Assembly (NCBI GenBank): GCA_022885665.1
Contig: JAGQDJ010000045.1
Span: 248,001 to 312,000, forward strand
DNA length: 64,000 nt
Direction: 5' to 3'
DNA from: Triops longicaudatus
Taxonomy: Eukaryota; Arthropoda; Branchiopoda; Notostraca; Triopsidae
Made by a program: the position numbers and the translations under genes. This document shows positions 26,601-41,600 of the stretch, piece by piece; positions within the stretch are counted from its first letter, which is position 1; each line of letters begins with the position of its first letter. The notes under the pieces were generated by a model. That model saw only the letters and a program-made list of their open reading frames with translations, was not told where the DNA came from and ran no database searches.

Positions 26601-29600
26601 GAACGCGTATCAACATTTGAAGACGGCGAAGAAAACGAACATTGACTTCGATATGTAGTAAACAATATCTCAACGTTTGCTTTTCAGTTACCCACAACCC
26701 TCAAAATTTACTGAAACTGATATTTTGATCTTCGTGATTGTGGTACTTGACACGCTTGACGGCCATTTTAAGAACCTCGTTTTCTAATTCAAGGCCACGA
26801 TGGTAAAGAACATAGTTCCATTAACCGTGACCAAACGAATAACAAGGTATTCCTGTCGACTTCTTGCTCCCTCAAGAAATTGACTGAAAAACAAAATTAC
26901 AAATTTAGCGACGGTGCCACCTGACGCACGTAACGGCTATTCCAGAAAACTCTGTCTCCATTTCAAGATGACATTAACAATATATAGGCTATTATACATT
27001 CACACATATGAATAGAAGGAAAAGTTTAGCTCTTAAGGGATTTTTTTCCTCTAGGTTTGAAGAGTATTTATGTGTTTCCTTTCAGAGTATGATAAGAAGA
27101 CAATACAAGAGATCGATCGAATTTTCTCAATTTGGTTCCCCTTTTTTTCATGGGAAACAGGATGAGTATCGGCCGTTTGGGACACTCAGCCCAACAGAGG
27201 AAGTATAAAATTCACCGTTTACGAGCTACGAGACAAATGAAAATGTCAATCGCATCGAAATTTCGGTTCATTTAACCGGTGGCAAGCTTGTAATCTATCT
27301 TCTCCGTTTCCCATTGAGAGAAAAAGAAAAGGAACGGAATGGTGTCGTCGTAAGATCTCAGCGACAGCAATTCAATTACTAACCGAATGTTCGCAGCACT
27401 TAATCAGCGTTCTGAAATCTGGGAAGCGCAACGCACAGGTTTTTTAAATGTTTGGAGCAAATAAACCATGTGCTAAAGGAAACCTCCTGAAATCCCACCG
27501 AAGACAACTGACGCAGAAAAAAATTGGAAGGAAACAATCATGAAATCCAGCGTACACACATTGGACAGATTTCTCTACACCCAGCCACACAATACACTCA
27601 AGAGCGTGAAATTTTGCCGTAATGCGCGTCACTTTCTCTTTTACTTTACATGTAATTAATCGAATTTGATCGAGGACATCAAATTTACATTATGACTGCT
27701 AAGTTTCGGTGTCTAATCTGATTACAAACCTCATAAAATTGATTTATATCACTTTCCCAATTTTCTTGAAAGTACGGTTATTACTTTCCATTCCTATCCT
27801 CGCTTTCTGCCCACTACACCATGTTACACACTAAATCTACAGTGAGATTACCGTTTTTTTTTTTGGAGAAGAAAACACTTTCTACTAAACGTAATGGGAT
27901 TTGCTCCAATTTTCACCTAAACATTTTAGATTTCCAAATGTATGAGCTTTTTAGCCTCTATAAGTGTAAGGCATATTTTCTTCTTCAAACAATAGCATTT
28001 TCCGTTTCGATTACTTCGCCTCTCCGTTTTACGTATGAGAAGACTGTCACTTTAGATTATTATTTCATAACAAAATATCGACCAACAATTTATGAACAGA
28101 TTCTAACAAGCAAGATTCACGACAACTTTGGGTGATCTGCAATTCCACGAGCGGAATCAACGCACCGTCCTGGACTTGGCACTAAACAAAGCCAAGAAAA
28201 TCAAAATCACCGACGCAAGAAGGGAACGAAAAACAAGCCCGTCTCTCCATGTATTCCACAGGGATGACTTACAGATAAACCTTAACTCAGAGAACCTCTA
28301 ACACAATAAACAGACCGAAAGGTTCAGAACCAAGCAGTAAACTTGATTAAGACCTCATCAGACAACGTGATTGCCGCCCACTCTACGAACAAATGTACCA
28401 ATAACCTTGTTTTCGCCGCCCAAAAAAGGTTACAATCCTGTTTTATTTCGTACCTTGCATCGGCAATTCACTTCCATGTTCCAAGAAAGTTTCGTGCAAA
28501 CTTGACACAAGAAGACGAAACAATAAAAATATTCCGTTTTCCTCAAAATTGTTTTATTTGAGATTCACAACACATTTTTAAAGTTTATTATTCTGTTTTG
28601 TGGCTTGTTTTCTTATTTCCCGTCAGCCACTTTCTGCTTGTCTTTTCTTATTAGTGTTAGACACTCGGTAAGAGAACTTCTAGAAGAGTGTGTTGAGCTT
28701 AGACGAAAGAAATAGTGAACGATGGCTCTTTAGGCCAAAAAGCTTGCGATGGAGCACTTCCGACCTCTTGGACTTACTCTAGCTTTACATCAATAGAGGA
28801 GTCCAAGAGAACAGGAAAAAGTGGACCAAAGGAGACGCGAGCCGAAAACGGAAGCCAACTTTCCATTATGACGTCACTATTCAACGATTCTTCTAAGGAT
28901 TCTCCTTCACGCTAGCATAATAGTCTTCGACGACACATTCATTTGCTAGTCTCCCAAGCGTTTAACTCAAAGCCACCACTACGGCGACGCAATCCCAGAA
29001 TCGATGAATACTTACAATTGCTCTATGAAGAAGACGACAAGCAAGAAATGTACGCGAAAACAAAAACGTAGAAAGTCGAACACCTTAGATGATCTTTGCA
29101 CTAGGCAGCGTAATTGACTAGCGCGGATGAAGTTTTCTACAATGGTCTTCACAACTGTCCGACAGTACTGTGGAGTACCTCGACAATAACCATTAGCTGT
29201 CAAGTACTCAAGGACGTTGTTTCGAAACTGTAAAATCTGAAAGCGGCATCCAATCCAGCGTGTCCCGATTCATTAACAATGTTATATTTTTCATCTATCT
29301 ATCTATCTATCTATTCTAAGGGTGCGGAGAGTGTTTCTGTGTCAAAACGGATCACTAATAGTCAAGCTTTCGTAAACACACTGTAGGGTAGATCATTATA
29401 CTAATCTTTTCAAACATGCTTCCCCGTTAATGCTCGAAAGTATTTTAAAATAGGCGTCCTTGAAAAAAAAAACAAGAAAACTGTACTGCTTTAACAAATA
29501 CGTGACAAACGTACGTCATAGTGAAGAGGAGTGAAGTCTAGACGGCAGATCCTTTTCTCTTGCTTAATTTCATGAGAAAAAAAATATTTTCATATGAACG

Positions 29601-32600
29601 CATTCTTACACTACGCCGTTTTCACTTTGGTAAATCATTAATCAATGCCGCAACTATACAAATCCATAAGCCACACAAGTCATCCTTCTACCTCATTCCA
29701 TTTCTTTTTCAGTTAGTAACATAGGTACGAGCACTGAACTTTTCCTGAACTCATTCACGGTCATGTTTCCCTAAAGAGCCTAAGACTTAAATTCTTTTTT
29801 TTTTTTCGTGTTCTTCCTCGCTGAACAGAATCTGCGAAAGTAAATCCATCCCTCCACTAAATGATGGGTGACGTCATCACTTTTTTGTAGTTTCTCAGGC
29901 GTGAACAAATTATTACAGTTTTTTTCAACAACAGTTTGCATTTAAGGTATAGATTTTCTGGGCAGACAGCCTAGTTTATGGATCGTATTGGTCATTTGGT
30001 TTGCAATTTGGTTTGAGGGATAGTCTTCATTTAATCCGCGTTCCAAAGTTGAACAGTTTGTGCGACATTTCTTCAACAGTCTTTCCCCACTTGGAGATAA
30101 TTCCAGACTGAGCTTCACGGCTGCGAAAACTTCACTGTGTTTGGCACGGAAGCACACATTTATAAAACTTATCAAACGCAAAGCTAACGCAGATGGCGAG
30201 GGAGAAATATTGTTGTGACGGCATGTGGGAGTCTGCGCGATAAGCCACACCTACATGAGCGGCATGTGGATAAGAAGTTGAGAAAAAAAGTAACGTAAGG
30301 CAACATTGTGGCCAGTAAAGCTCCCAGCCAGTACTCTTAGCTACAAGAGGAAAGAGCATGAGAGCGTCAGAGTTAGTCTTCCTAGGACGGTTCTCCCAGG
30401 CGTGTTTACGCTAACCGAAGGAATTTCACAACGCGGAATACCGAAGTTTTATTCCTTCTTTCCAGTCACTTGTTACTGACAACTTAATTGACGCAGTCTA
30501 ACATTCTGGAATCTGTAAATACTCGACTATGCAATTCCGTGGATTTTACGTTAAACGGTGGAACCGCTTGGGATACGACCCGTTCGCGGACTTACAATCG
30601 GATTAAATCCTTACATTCGACGTTCTACGCAAAACTTCACCGCTTTTCCTGTATTAAGTGTTGAGGATCAGTGGATTAAAGAAACGGGGCAAAAACAAGC
30701 AAGTTCCTCCCGACAAAAACTTCTAGCGACTTTTTTTCGAAAGTGAGCGTTAAACGTGGAGTGATAGTCTGTACCGGGCAAACAGCTGACAGGTACATGA
30801 TCTTCCACAAAAGAAAGTTCCACTGACAGGAAAAACAGTGGAGCGAGAATTCAAAAAGGTGTCAATTTCGTTGATAGCTAGTAGTATCTAAGGTGAAAAA
30901 AGACGGAATCAAAGACGCTGCACTGGTGGCCTTTTCTTGGCGACAGTTCGAAAAGAGCAATTCTTTAACACCACTCGTCCCAGAAAATTCCAAAATGTGG
31001 AAAAGTATTCGAAAGTTCAAAAGCAAACAAAGTTAGCGTGCTTCTTTGGGCACTATGTCTTCTAAGACGCCTCCACGGCGAGGAAACTTCTGATTGTGAT
31101 TACGCGATAACAAAGAACACATCCGAAGTTTTGAGCAATGCCAGTTTCGGCCTCTTTTGTCTCCGAGGATGTTTTTCTCATTAAGAATGTCTCTTATGTT
31201 TTCGAATTCTGACACAAAGCGAAACACACCGATAGAACTTAAAATACGCGCATCTTCTTGATTCGAAAAGTGATGAATGAGAGATATAGGCCTACTGTGA
31301 AATGTTAATCCCTTTGTTAACAGACCGTTTCAAAAATATTGCAAACGAAATTGACGCAAACTACTGGTAGTTGTAGCAGGCAGTTGAAGACGTGAATTAC
31401 CAAGCTCAAAATGCAGCGCCTCTCTAAAACTTACTTTTTTTTGTTAAAATCTTTTTATTCGTTTTCAAGTCCCGTCACGATTGCGAGGATCGATACACTC
31501 AATATAAAATGACTCCCACATTAAAGTAAAAGTTTACTTGGCTAAGTTTGTCAGAATCTAGTAAATTTGAAATAGCTTTTTTGCGGTCCTTTTCTTACTT
31601 TGTACCCCTGGGTACCAGCGGTCTTCCAGAAAAATTAACACACGATTACTACGAGACGGCCTCCGAAAAACAAAAACAACTATGACACGTCATCCCCAAA
31701 TTAGCAATTCCAGAATGAAATTACTTTACACAGAGAAACGAAAAGTACAGATAACCATTTCTAAAAAAGTTCACGTTACTGTATACTAAAATAACACTTA
31801 ATGTAGTAAAAGAACAAACTTCTGTTTACGGGCTGGTTGATGAAGCGTAAGTCTAATTAGCGTTTCAGGCAATGTTGTTTTTTCCACTTCTTGATGTAGA
31901 TCGCTCACCTTCCTTCCTATGCTACATCTTTAATTCTGTTCACAGAGAGCTAGAAAAATGGCTCCTTCTGCATACAAAGAAGCTCCCAATGTAAGCTCTA
32001 ATGAACACCCTGGGGTCATTCAAACTTGATTTGTTAAGCGAACATGGACTATGGTAACAAACTCTACAGGCGTTTTTCCTTCGTCTAAGTAAAATGGAGC
32101 TAGTTTAAAACAATATTCCCAGTTGGCAAGTTCTATCTTCTCGTACACAATGATTTATCTCCCATTAGGATACGTGACACTACTGATATCCTTTAAGTTA
32201 AACAGATCCCAATGCGCTGGTATATAGGAAAAGTTCTCTAACTCACGAAAGGATAAAAAATGTTCCCGAAATGTCCTTCCAATATCGTAAACAAACTGAA
32301 AATGAGCCTTATCTGCTCGGAAATGCTCCCAAGAACCTGAGCGTGAAAACTTGAAAAGTTCCTCGAGTTACGATACCTTTTATCGTCGAGAAATTTCTCT
32401 CTGAGCGCAAGCATTTTTTTTTTTGTTGCTTCCCCCAAGGAGATTTTGTGGGCGTGTTTTTGGCCATGAGTATTAATCAAGTTAAATGAGAGGAGACTTC
32501 AAGTTTCAGGCCTTGAAGAAAGCTACAAAAAAGGATAGCTTCCTAGAGAGGGAAACTTAAAACGGACCTCAAGGAGGGAAGTACGAAAAGGAAACGACCA

Positions 32601-35600
32601 CACTTATTTATTTGACCCTAAGAAGAAATAATGGGACTGAAAACACGGACAACATGGCTGTACGAAATTCTACGACACGAGACACAATTACTCTTAACAC
32701 TGGACCATGGAGTTTTCCGAGAAGTTTAACAAATTTCGGCCAGAACTCGGAACATCGACCCCTTTCAACTTGCTCCTAACTTTCAAACAGACCTAGGTCG
32801 GATTTCTTCACGTTTAGTTCCCAGAGATACGTTTCCTGACAGTAATACTTGGAAATTTTCTTTCAAAATTCCAGACTTTCTTTCAAACTTCTAGGAACTG
32901 ATTCTAATATCTAAAATCTGCTCCAAGTTTGTTTCACATAATTTCATCAAAATTAAGCACAGCAAATTCGCAATATTGGAAACAAACTGGAGTTTGCAAA
33001 GAAAGCTTTCAATTTTATTTAAAGCCATGCAAATTAGTGTCAGAATAAATGCGCCTAAGAGCACTGTGATGCAAATTGCATATTGAGCAGAAGTTCTAGT
33101 GCAAAACATCTCTCTACTCTGAGAAATTACGGAATTCTTGTCAGAATTCTGCAACTTGCCTTCCGCATCTTTTAGTTTCAGCACCACGGGAATTATCTTT
33201 TCCTTCCTGTCACAGAGTCTTTCTGAGCTCTCAAATTTTGGAACCCGTCCTAATAGTGCTCATAAACCGGAAAAAGGGTAAGAAGATTTGTCAGCTCGGG
33301 GGGAGGGATTAGATTTCGCTTGAAAATGCTCATTTTTAGCGCCAATTACTTCCTTTCTCAAGCGGCAGACCTTACACAATGAAACTCTTGCCACCCCCCA
33401 AACGCGAGCTATGACTGCATAAGGGCGGGGCTTCAGGGGATGTCAGTCATACTTACGCTGTCCCCTGCTGGCAGCATAAACTTACGTTTTATGATCCTCT
33501 TTGCAGTGAATGCATTCCATGCATTGGCACAGTTATTTCAGCTCAAGACTTCATTTGCATGATCAGGCCTTCCGCAAGACTGTGCTCTAATTCGTTGCTG
33601 TAGAGAGCTTGGCTCATTTTCCCCTACTTCCGATCAGCCCTGAGTTATAAACGCAAAGTTCCTAGCTCAGTTTACGTAAAACGCTCCTTTAATTATCGCG
33701 CGTACTTGTCTCGCTGCTATCGCTAAGAAGATCCCTTGGGTAAACAAACGGTGTGAGGTAACATTTTAAATCCAGAGATAACTTAAAACAAGTAATAAGT
33801 TAACCCATAGAGTAGTCCAGGTTAGCTTGCAAAGGCAGCTGGCTATACGAAGCTATGATGCTAGATTTACATAATTGCATGCAAATCTCTTGATAATGAC
33901 ACCCTCCTTTAGGATTGAACGTTACAGGAGTGACGGCGCTGCCCCATGCTCTCACACTTGCCATGTTTAAACATCTAGCGTCCCCGAGCTTAAATTTTGG
34001 GGAATTTCTCACGAGCAACAACAGCCCTGCTCACATGCAGGCATATGAGTTCGTGGCACCCATTTAAAGTCCCCTGCTCACTTCGACACCTACACACGGA
34101 GTATAACATGTCAAACCTTAATCCTATACGCATACATCAACTGTTGTTATTCCATTTTCAGCACCACGCATACACTATCTCCCTTGTTCGGAAAGTGGTT
34201 AGATGACAGGGAAAAATACTCCTTAAGATTCTACGCGACACATCTTAACATACGTAACAAAACTAATGCTTAAGGGGAGAAAAAATCGAATTCACTCTTT
34301 TCTTACATCATGCAAACGTGCAATTAATTCTCACTCTTCTGTAAAGAGAGAAAAAAAGCAAACACGAAAAGTTCAAGAAGTTAAAAAATGCTCCTATTTT
34401 TTCTCATTGCAGCGCAGAAAAAAAGTTTGAGCAGAAGAGAGAAAATACGGACACAATGTTTCAAGACATTCTTTTACAACAGTAAAGAAGTATCGTAGTA
34501 TTATCCTAATAATGTTTAAATTCTTCAGTTGTGCTAAGAAAAATGTGTTTCTTATAACCCAAATATTACATATTTTATTCAGCCCTGTGGAAGTAAAAGT
34601 TTCTGACAAATTACGGGATACTTTCCTCTTGTTTCTTAGAAAGTCGAATGGGTGTGATGATGATCGGAGCCAACTTGCGTTTCGGGTCGGGTGCGACCTC
34701 TAACGGAACGGCAGTTAATGGCACCACACGTGTGTTCACATGTCATCCCGGTGGTGCATCGGAAGCGGGATTACTCCTCGCTTTAGCTACACTTGGTATT
34801 GTGGCTAACTTGACCCTGATTCTTTTTATCACAGGGCGCGTAACTCTCAGAAGGTAAGGAAAGAAAAATCACCTCCGTAATTTTTTTCTCACTCTCTCGG
34901 AATGATCTTGACTTCTCTTTCGGATATTTCTTCCGCTAAGCTTCTCTTTTCCTCTCTTTCTTTCTCACTTTCTTATGTAAAGCTTCGGATATTGTTGATT
35001 CCTATTTCTTTCGCCCGTTTAGAAAAGATCTCCAAAAGGAATAACCGTAGTAGGATTTGGTTGAAAAAGATGGAGGAAAAGCAACTTCTCATGACTTTCC
35101 GGCATGACACGAGCTTTGAAAGCTCAACTTGTTTACTTTTCGCTAAAAGATTACCCCCTGACTTGACACTTTTAAACTTCTTTTACGAAACAGGAACTCA
35201 GAGATAAAAGAAAAACAGACACTCTTCCTCGTTGTTCAAGGATTCTTCGCACTAGTGATTCTTAAAGAAACAAACTGCGCGAAAAGAAAAGAAAAACAAG
35301 CCGTCTTGTCAATACTCAGTAGTTTGCTAAAGTTACCAGGCGTTCAATTTGTGACTCTAGTTTGCTGTTGAGGATGATCAGTCCAGCAATTAACCAAAAT
35401 TTATGTCACGGGTAACTAGTTTAGTCGCACAATAAATAACAGCTCTAATAGAGGAACGAACTCACTTGTAAGGAAGTAATGTGAACTACACTCACCTCCT
35501 TGGCACAGCCCATTTGGACTGTAATTAACTATGCTTTACGTCATTGCAAAACCAATTAATTGCGACAATGAATATACAACGCCAATATCGCTAACACGCT

Positions 35601-38600
35601 GCTAAAATACTCATGTTCATTTGGAAGCTTGTATTCATTGCTTCAACTACTTGGGTATGCAATCAACTGTGCGTAAGGTCACTGCTGAATATTGATGTAC
35701 ACTGTATATACGCACAGCTGAATACTGTATGTCAATTTTTATTTATATACATTTTCACGAAGAATTATACCTCTGCATTTGTAATGACAGCTTTGTTTAA
35801 AAAATTTCTTTCGCGCAATTTCCTCGAAAATTGCTGTGTTGAGCTGCAAAATACTTCGCAAAACACATCAGTTCAGTTCCGGCTATTCAGAAGACATATT
35901 CGCATTATTTCAGATGGTCACAAGGCCTTGTGCTGCATCAAGCCGCCGTGGATTGCGCCCGGGCCGCATTACTGATCCCACTCGGCCTAAGCATCTTGAA
36001 CTGTCAGCCTTTCCACAAATGCTCGCTACTGGAGACCGCCTTCTTGCTTCTGGTCAGCGTTTCCTCTGTCAACATGCTCACCACAGTGCTCAACGACACG
36101 CCCATGCTCCCCGAAGATGACGCCAGAGACTTCATCAGCATCTCTGACGCTGCTGACGATTTGAAAGTAAGAACACTTTTCAAGAACCCACGCAGCGTGA
36201 CCCCAAATTTCTCCAATAATCCATAAGCTTGCCTAGAGCTTTTCAGAAATTTACAACAATTTCTTCCATAACATTCCAAGTGAAACCTAATATGTTACCA
36301 AAAACTCGATGACTACTGACCAAAAATCTCTTTTTCTTTTCTCGCATAAAAAAGCAGCCTTTGCATGCTTCACCAACGCCTTCTCTCATGGACGCCCCGC
36401 AGTGCGTGCTCTTCGGTATTTTTATGATTTGGTTTTCATCCATTACCATCAACTTGGGTCCTACGTTCATTAGTGGGGCTTTAGCTGCCAACGCCGAAGT
36501 GGCTCCGTTGGGTCCGGCTTGCCCTTTAGTCCAAGGCCCTTATCGCCATTATATTGTTAATCTCTTATGGGTCGTTGTCAATTTGCTCTGCGTCTTTCTC
36601 ACGCTCTTTCATCTCTACAAGCTCCACAAAGATCTCACCAAACCCCACGTACAAGCCGTTCGTGTTGCCAGGTACATTTATATTGACTTTCTCCAGTTCG
36701 CTACATACTCATCCATATTATACCCTCCGTGCTCCCTCATCAGAGAATTCCTACTTTCCAGTACTTCCCCATCCTAAGCACTCGTATCTTAAGCCAGTTC
36801 TTGTGTCATTTATTACATCCAGCACGTTGAGCAATATCGGACTTCTTCTCTTTGAAACAGGCATCAATCCTGTGTAATACGTATTGTAAAATGCCTATTT
36901 TAACCATTTTCTTTCAGCACCGCTAAAATCTTATAAGTTTAAAATTCTGGTTTTGTTTAGTTTAGCCTGATATTTGAGAGCTTATTTCTAAGACTTTTAC
37001 ATCTCGCAAAGGTTATTGCTGCTTTTTACGCATAGCCGTTTTACTTTACAGATCCGTCGTCATTACAGAATGGCGTCGACAAAACAATTCAGAAATTAAG
37101 CAAATTTTGGCCTTATACTGTACTGTGAAATTTCAGTAATATTGTTTCAAAATTATACTCTAATCGTTATCGACTGTGCTTTAAGCTCCTAGCTGAAAAA
37201 AATTCTACAGTGATCAATCATCCATTCAACGGACTTTCAACCAATTAGCATGCCTGTATCTACAGAGATTTCTTTCATTTTTCGCACCAGCCAGTTTTAT
37301 TAATAAAAAAAGTTTGTGGTGGTATCTCCTGATACAAGTCTTTGGTGTCTTGCTTTGTTAAGGACCGTGATCTTTAATATATTGCTAATTTTAGTTTCGA
37401 GAACACCACATGCCAGAAAGATCGACGCCTTAAATCTCTTTCTGGTATAGGAGTAGGGAAAATTGATAAGCTGGGGTACTCAGAGCCAAAATTTTGACGA
37501 TCGATCTTTGAACTTGAACTTCTTTTTTATTGAGAACAAAGAGTTGGGTTAGTTTGAACAGTCTTTGGTTCCATCACGTATTTGCCATTTTCTTTTTTAT
37601 CTCTTTTTCCCCCGGTCTTTTATTATTGATTAGCCTGGTGACGACTATGATCAGCGTCTCAAGTTCAACGAACGCAGAGGACCGGCAAACAGAGAACGGG
37701 CAAATCCACAGCATCATTCAGAGAATGGAACAGGAAGGCTTGCAGCGCGTCCGGATGTTTTCCATAATCTCGTTAGCTTACTTAGTGTTCTGGGGCCCTT
37801 TTTTCTTCGTTATTATCACCAGTACGGGTGGGATGGGCGGGAGCCAACGTCAAGGTTTGGCCAGTAGTGGGCCGCGTGACCCAGTGTCTCACGAAGTGAC
37901 CTTGCACATTGCGTTCGTGCACGCGTTTGTCAATCCGGTGCTTTTTTTGGCCATGCACCGCGGACTGCGTGAAGCAGCCCTGGATTTACTGTGCTGTATG
38001 TGCTGGCGAAGTCCCTGGACCATGAGCATGGCCAGTACTGGACCCATGCCGGTACCCGCCCACAAGAGACGACCATTTAACATTCATGGGTACCACGACA
38101 ACCAGAGATTACACTTGCCATCGTACGGGGTGAACAACGTACAGTACCCTATGATGGACCTTCCAACGCCTACGACACCGCCTTTGCCGCCACTACCCAT
38201 GGCCGCTAATGCCAACCGAGGAGGCCACATGTGAGTTCCGAGTAATGCAATATAATTAAGCTTCTTCTTCTCCTTTCTCTCAAATCTTAGTAAAAATCAC
38301 GGAAATGTGGAAATTACAAGTTTCGAGGTTTCAATCCACAAACATTATTTCGTAATTCATATCGATTTATGGGTGCTTTCAGAAACAAAGGTTAAGAATG
38401 AACGTTTAATTCTCAGAATTTGCTCTAGTTCTACGCTAAAAAAAAACTAAACGTTGTTGGTACAGGGAACACAATATGTTAACCACGTACAACAGAACTT
38501 CAATTCTGTCGACGGGTTGGAACAGGAAGATTAGTAGGGAAGCCGGATAAGTCACAAAATCAGCTTCGCTTGTTAACTGCATTACGAAATTTGAAGACAA

Positions 38601-41600
38601 TTTCACTGTGGAATTATGGATCGAAATAAATTGCAGTTGTACATATTAATTTTGCTTTCGTGAGAATATAATCTCATCTCTTGTACTATTCACGAATCAA
38701 CATAAAAACATTAGCTTTATTATCAACATAAAAACCCATCGCTGACAAAGACAAACTTTTGCCTAGATGGTTGACATGATCGGGAGTTCCTGTCATCGGC
38801 GTGGACAGAATCGGAGTTCTACTGTAGTCTGAAATTTAGATTGAATCTTACATGCGGTTTCAACTATGCTCCTTCTTAAGAGAAAGAATAACTACAACGC
38901 CGAACATCCACAAAAACACAGATTTTCTTCTTGGTTGCTTTAGCCAGAAAATATTTTGGATAAAAACTACCTCGCGTGGGAGTAGATAAGGAGGTGGTTG
39001 GGGGATGAAGTGAAGGTGCGATAACAAAAGATGGATGTGTTTCCCGGACGTCAGAACAACTCTTTCTTTCATCTTCCGCATTTTTAAACTCCGACTATTT
39101 GACAGGACAGATACATCCATCATGACTGCCGATACAGCAACACTAGCCACATTTTACTCTTTATAATGGCGCGTGTTAGAGAAAACAAGTATATATCGAA
39201 CCTAAGGTTCCGGTTAGCTTTGAAATTGCCTAAGTATAAATATAAGAAGTGGAACATACATGTAACTATCGACACATCTACGTGAGAATCGTTAAAGCTT
39301 AAATTTCTTTACATTAGAAATACAGTACTACACTTAGTGCTTAATAATTGTTTAATTAAGGCAAAAATTATCGCAAATTTTAAGACTTTGTTACTGTCGA
39401 ATGGTTTCTGAGTTTAAAACACTGCCGTTTACGGCTACCGGATACCTAAAGGTCTTATGGGCGAATAGCACAGAAAACTATTCAGGTCGTAGCGCAAAGT
39501 TCGTTAGATATTTCAGAATATCTTTTCAACAATAACGATATGTAGGATTAAATCTAATGATTGTCGAAAAGATTTTTTTTAAAAGAAAAATACTGCGCTA
39601 GCAATTTACAAATAAGGAAAAAAATTTATACCTTTGGAAGGAAAAGTAATGTAAAAAATTGGGCCATGAGAGTCAGTAATTATTTTTTAAACGAGTTTGC
39701 AAAGAAAACAGGGTTAGAATCCAACTATTAGTGTTTGAGCTATGACCTGAATAATTTTTGCCAATTTCGATATCGTGGAATAAAAAAAATAGATGGCGTG
39801 GGGAAACAACTGAAAAATGCACAGAGCTTGCAATTTCATCTATAGGGTTGCGTCGTCTCCAGCTCAGGTATCCCGTAGCCTTAGCTTTTGGTTAAACAAC
39901 TGAAATCTTTAATAGCACACAGTGTGAAGATCAATGCAACTCTTTCGAACTCCAATTAAATTGTTAAACCGTAGATTTCTCTTAAACATAACTGCACTTA
40001 AAATTGTACAAAATGCTGCCTAAAGTAAACTGAGGTCTCACGGTGAAGTTTTATGTCCCATTAGAAAGGGATGCGCAGGTTACTATTTAAATCTGTCTCA
40101 AAGTTTAATCGAATTTTTAAACATGTGTGTATTACAGTGGAATTACTGTAGCTTCCTGTAGTTATTAATAAGTCACATAGTTACGTTGTAACATACGTAT
40201 AGTGAGCTGTATGAAAATATCGAAGAAAAAAGTCTTAAAAGTCGTTTCAAATGCTACATTACAAGACCATGTCCAGAATTTCTTTACGCGTAAAACTGTG
40301 TAAAAAATAGGGACTTTTGACGTTCAATATTTTACATATTTGACGAATCTAGCCATAAGGTATATTTTTAACTCTTCAACTCGTTTCAAAAGCTTGGCGA
40401 GCAAGTGGTTTACTTTACGGTGCAAAACGCTCGCCAAGTCAATTAGACACTCAGGAATGGGGGCGGGACCTGACTAACTCTATTTTCCCTTTCGGGAAGA
40501 CAATGTCTCTTGCTTATGGGTTTCACAAGTGACAAAATTAGACGAGGAGTGCTATTACGATGTAAATGAGCTCCGAATTGGCCCTACACTCATATAAATA
40601 CACACTCTGACTCTCAGTAGGGTAAATACACCACCCCTCTTCTTGACAGTACTGTAATTACACCCCGTAATTGCTAGTAGGGAAGGTCAACTCAGATAAG
40701 CTCCTAAACGAGCGTTTAATTACAATACGAACGTCATTCTTCTCATCAGGAACACCGACAACTTCATTAACTACACAAAGTGTCATGCTCTATATTCTTA
40801 CAAATTTCTGTCCCACTTTTCGCTTTCTCTATTATATTTCCAAGCCTGTTAATCAAGCCAACTTTTCATTTCTTCTACAACAGGGAAACACGGATTTGAC
40901 ATGCAGACGCTTGAAAGTCGTACATCCTCATTTACCCTGAATTCTTCCACACCCCGACGAAAGCCACGCCAAAGAACACGTAAGAGAAAATCAAAAGATC
41001 AGCCCAAGCTCTGCCTGCCTGCCTGCATCCATATAGCTTCGGACATCGATCTGACCTCTTCTCGTACTTTCGCTCGTAAATACACTCGGTGAAAAATACC
41101 CAACACATCTTTGTCACCTCTTTCTCGTAATTGGACCGAGCCTCAGCTGTTTAAGGATAAACAGAACCATTCACGAATTGGGAGAAGAATTTTTCGGATC
41201 CCGCAAAAAAAGGCATCACGAATTCCAGCCTTCGTTTATTTTTTTTTTTTGTCTTCGCTCTAACTATTGTACACTCCACACATGCTACCTTTCACCATCT
41301 TCCTCGCATCCTTCCTCTTCCTCCCACTCCCACTTGGGGTTATCTGCCGTTAACGGTTGACTAAATCGAAGCGCAGAGAATGCTCTACGAGACCATGTTG
41401 GAACAAGTGGAAAGACAATCTTTTTCCATGTTTTCTCAGTAAAATATGTCGGCGAAAACAGAAAAAAATGAGAAAGAAGGAAGTCAGTGAGAAAAAATGA
41501 CGAAATAACTTGCCAGCAAAAGCTGTCGAAGCCACGCGACACTATCCTTGTCCCAACACAGTATACAACCAGAGACAAAAACTAACGACCAACTATTTGT

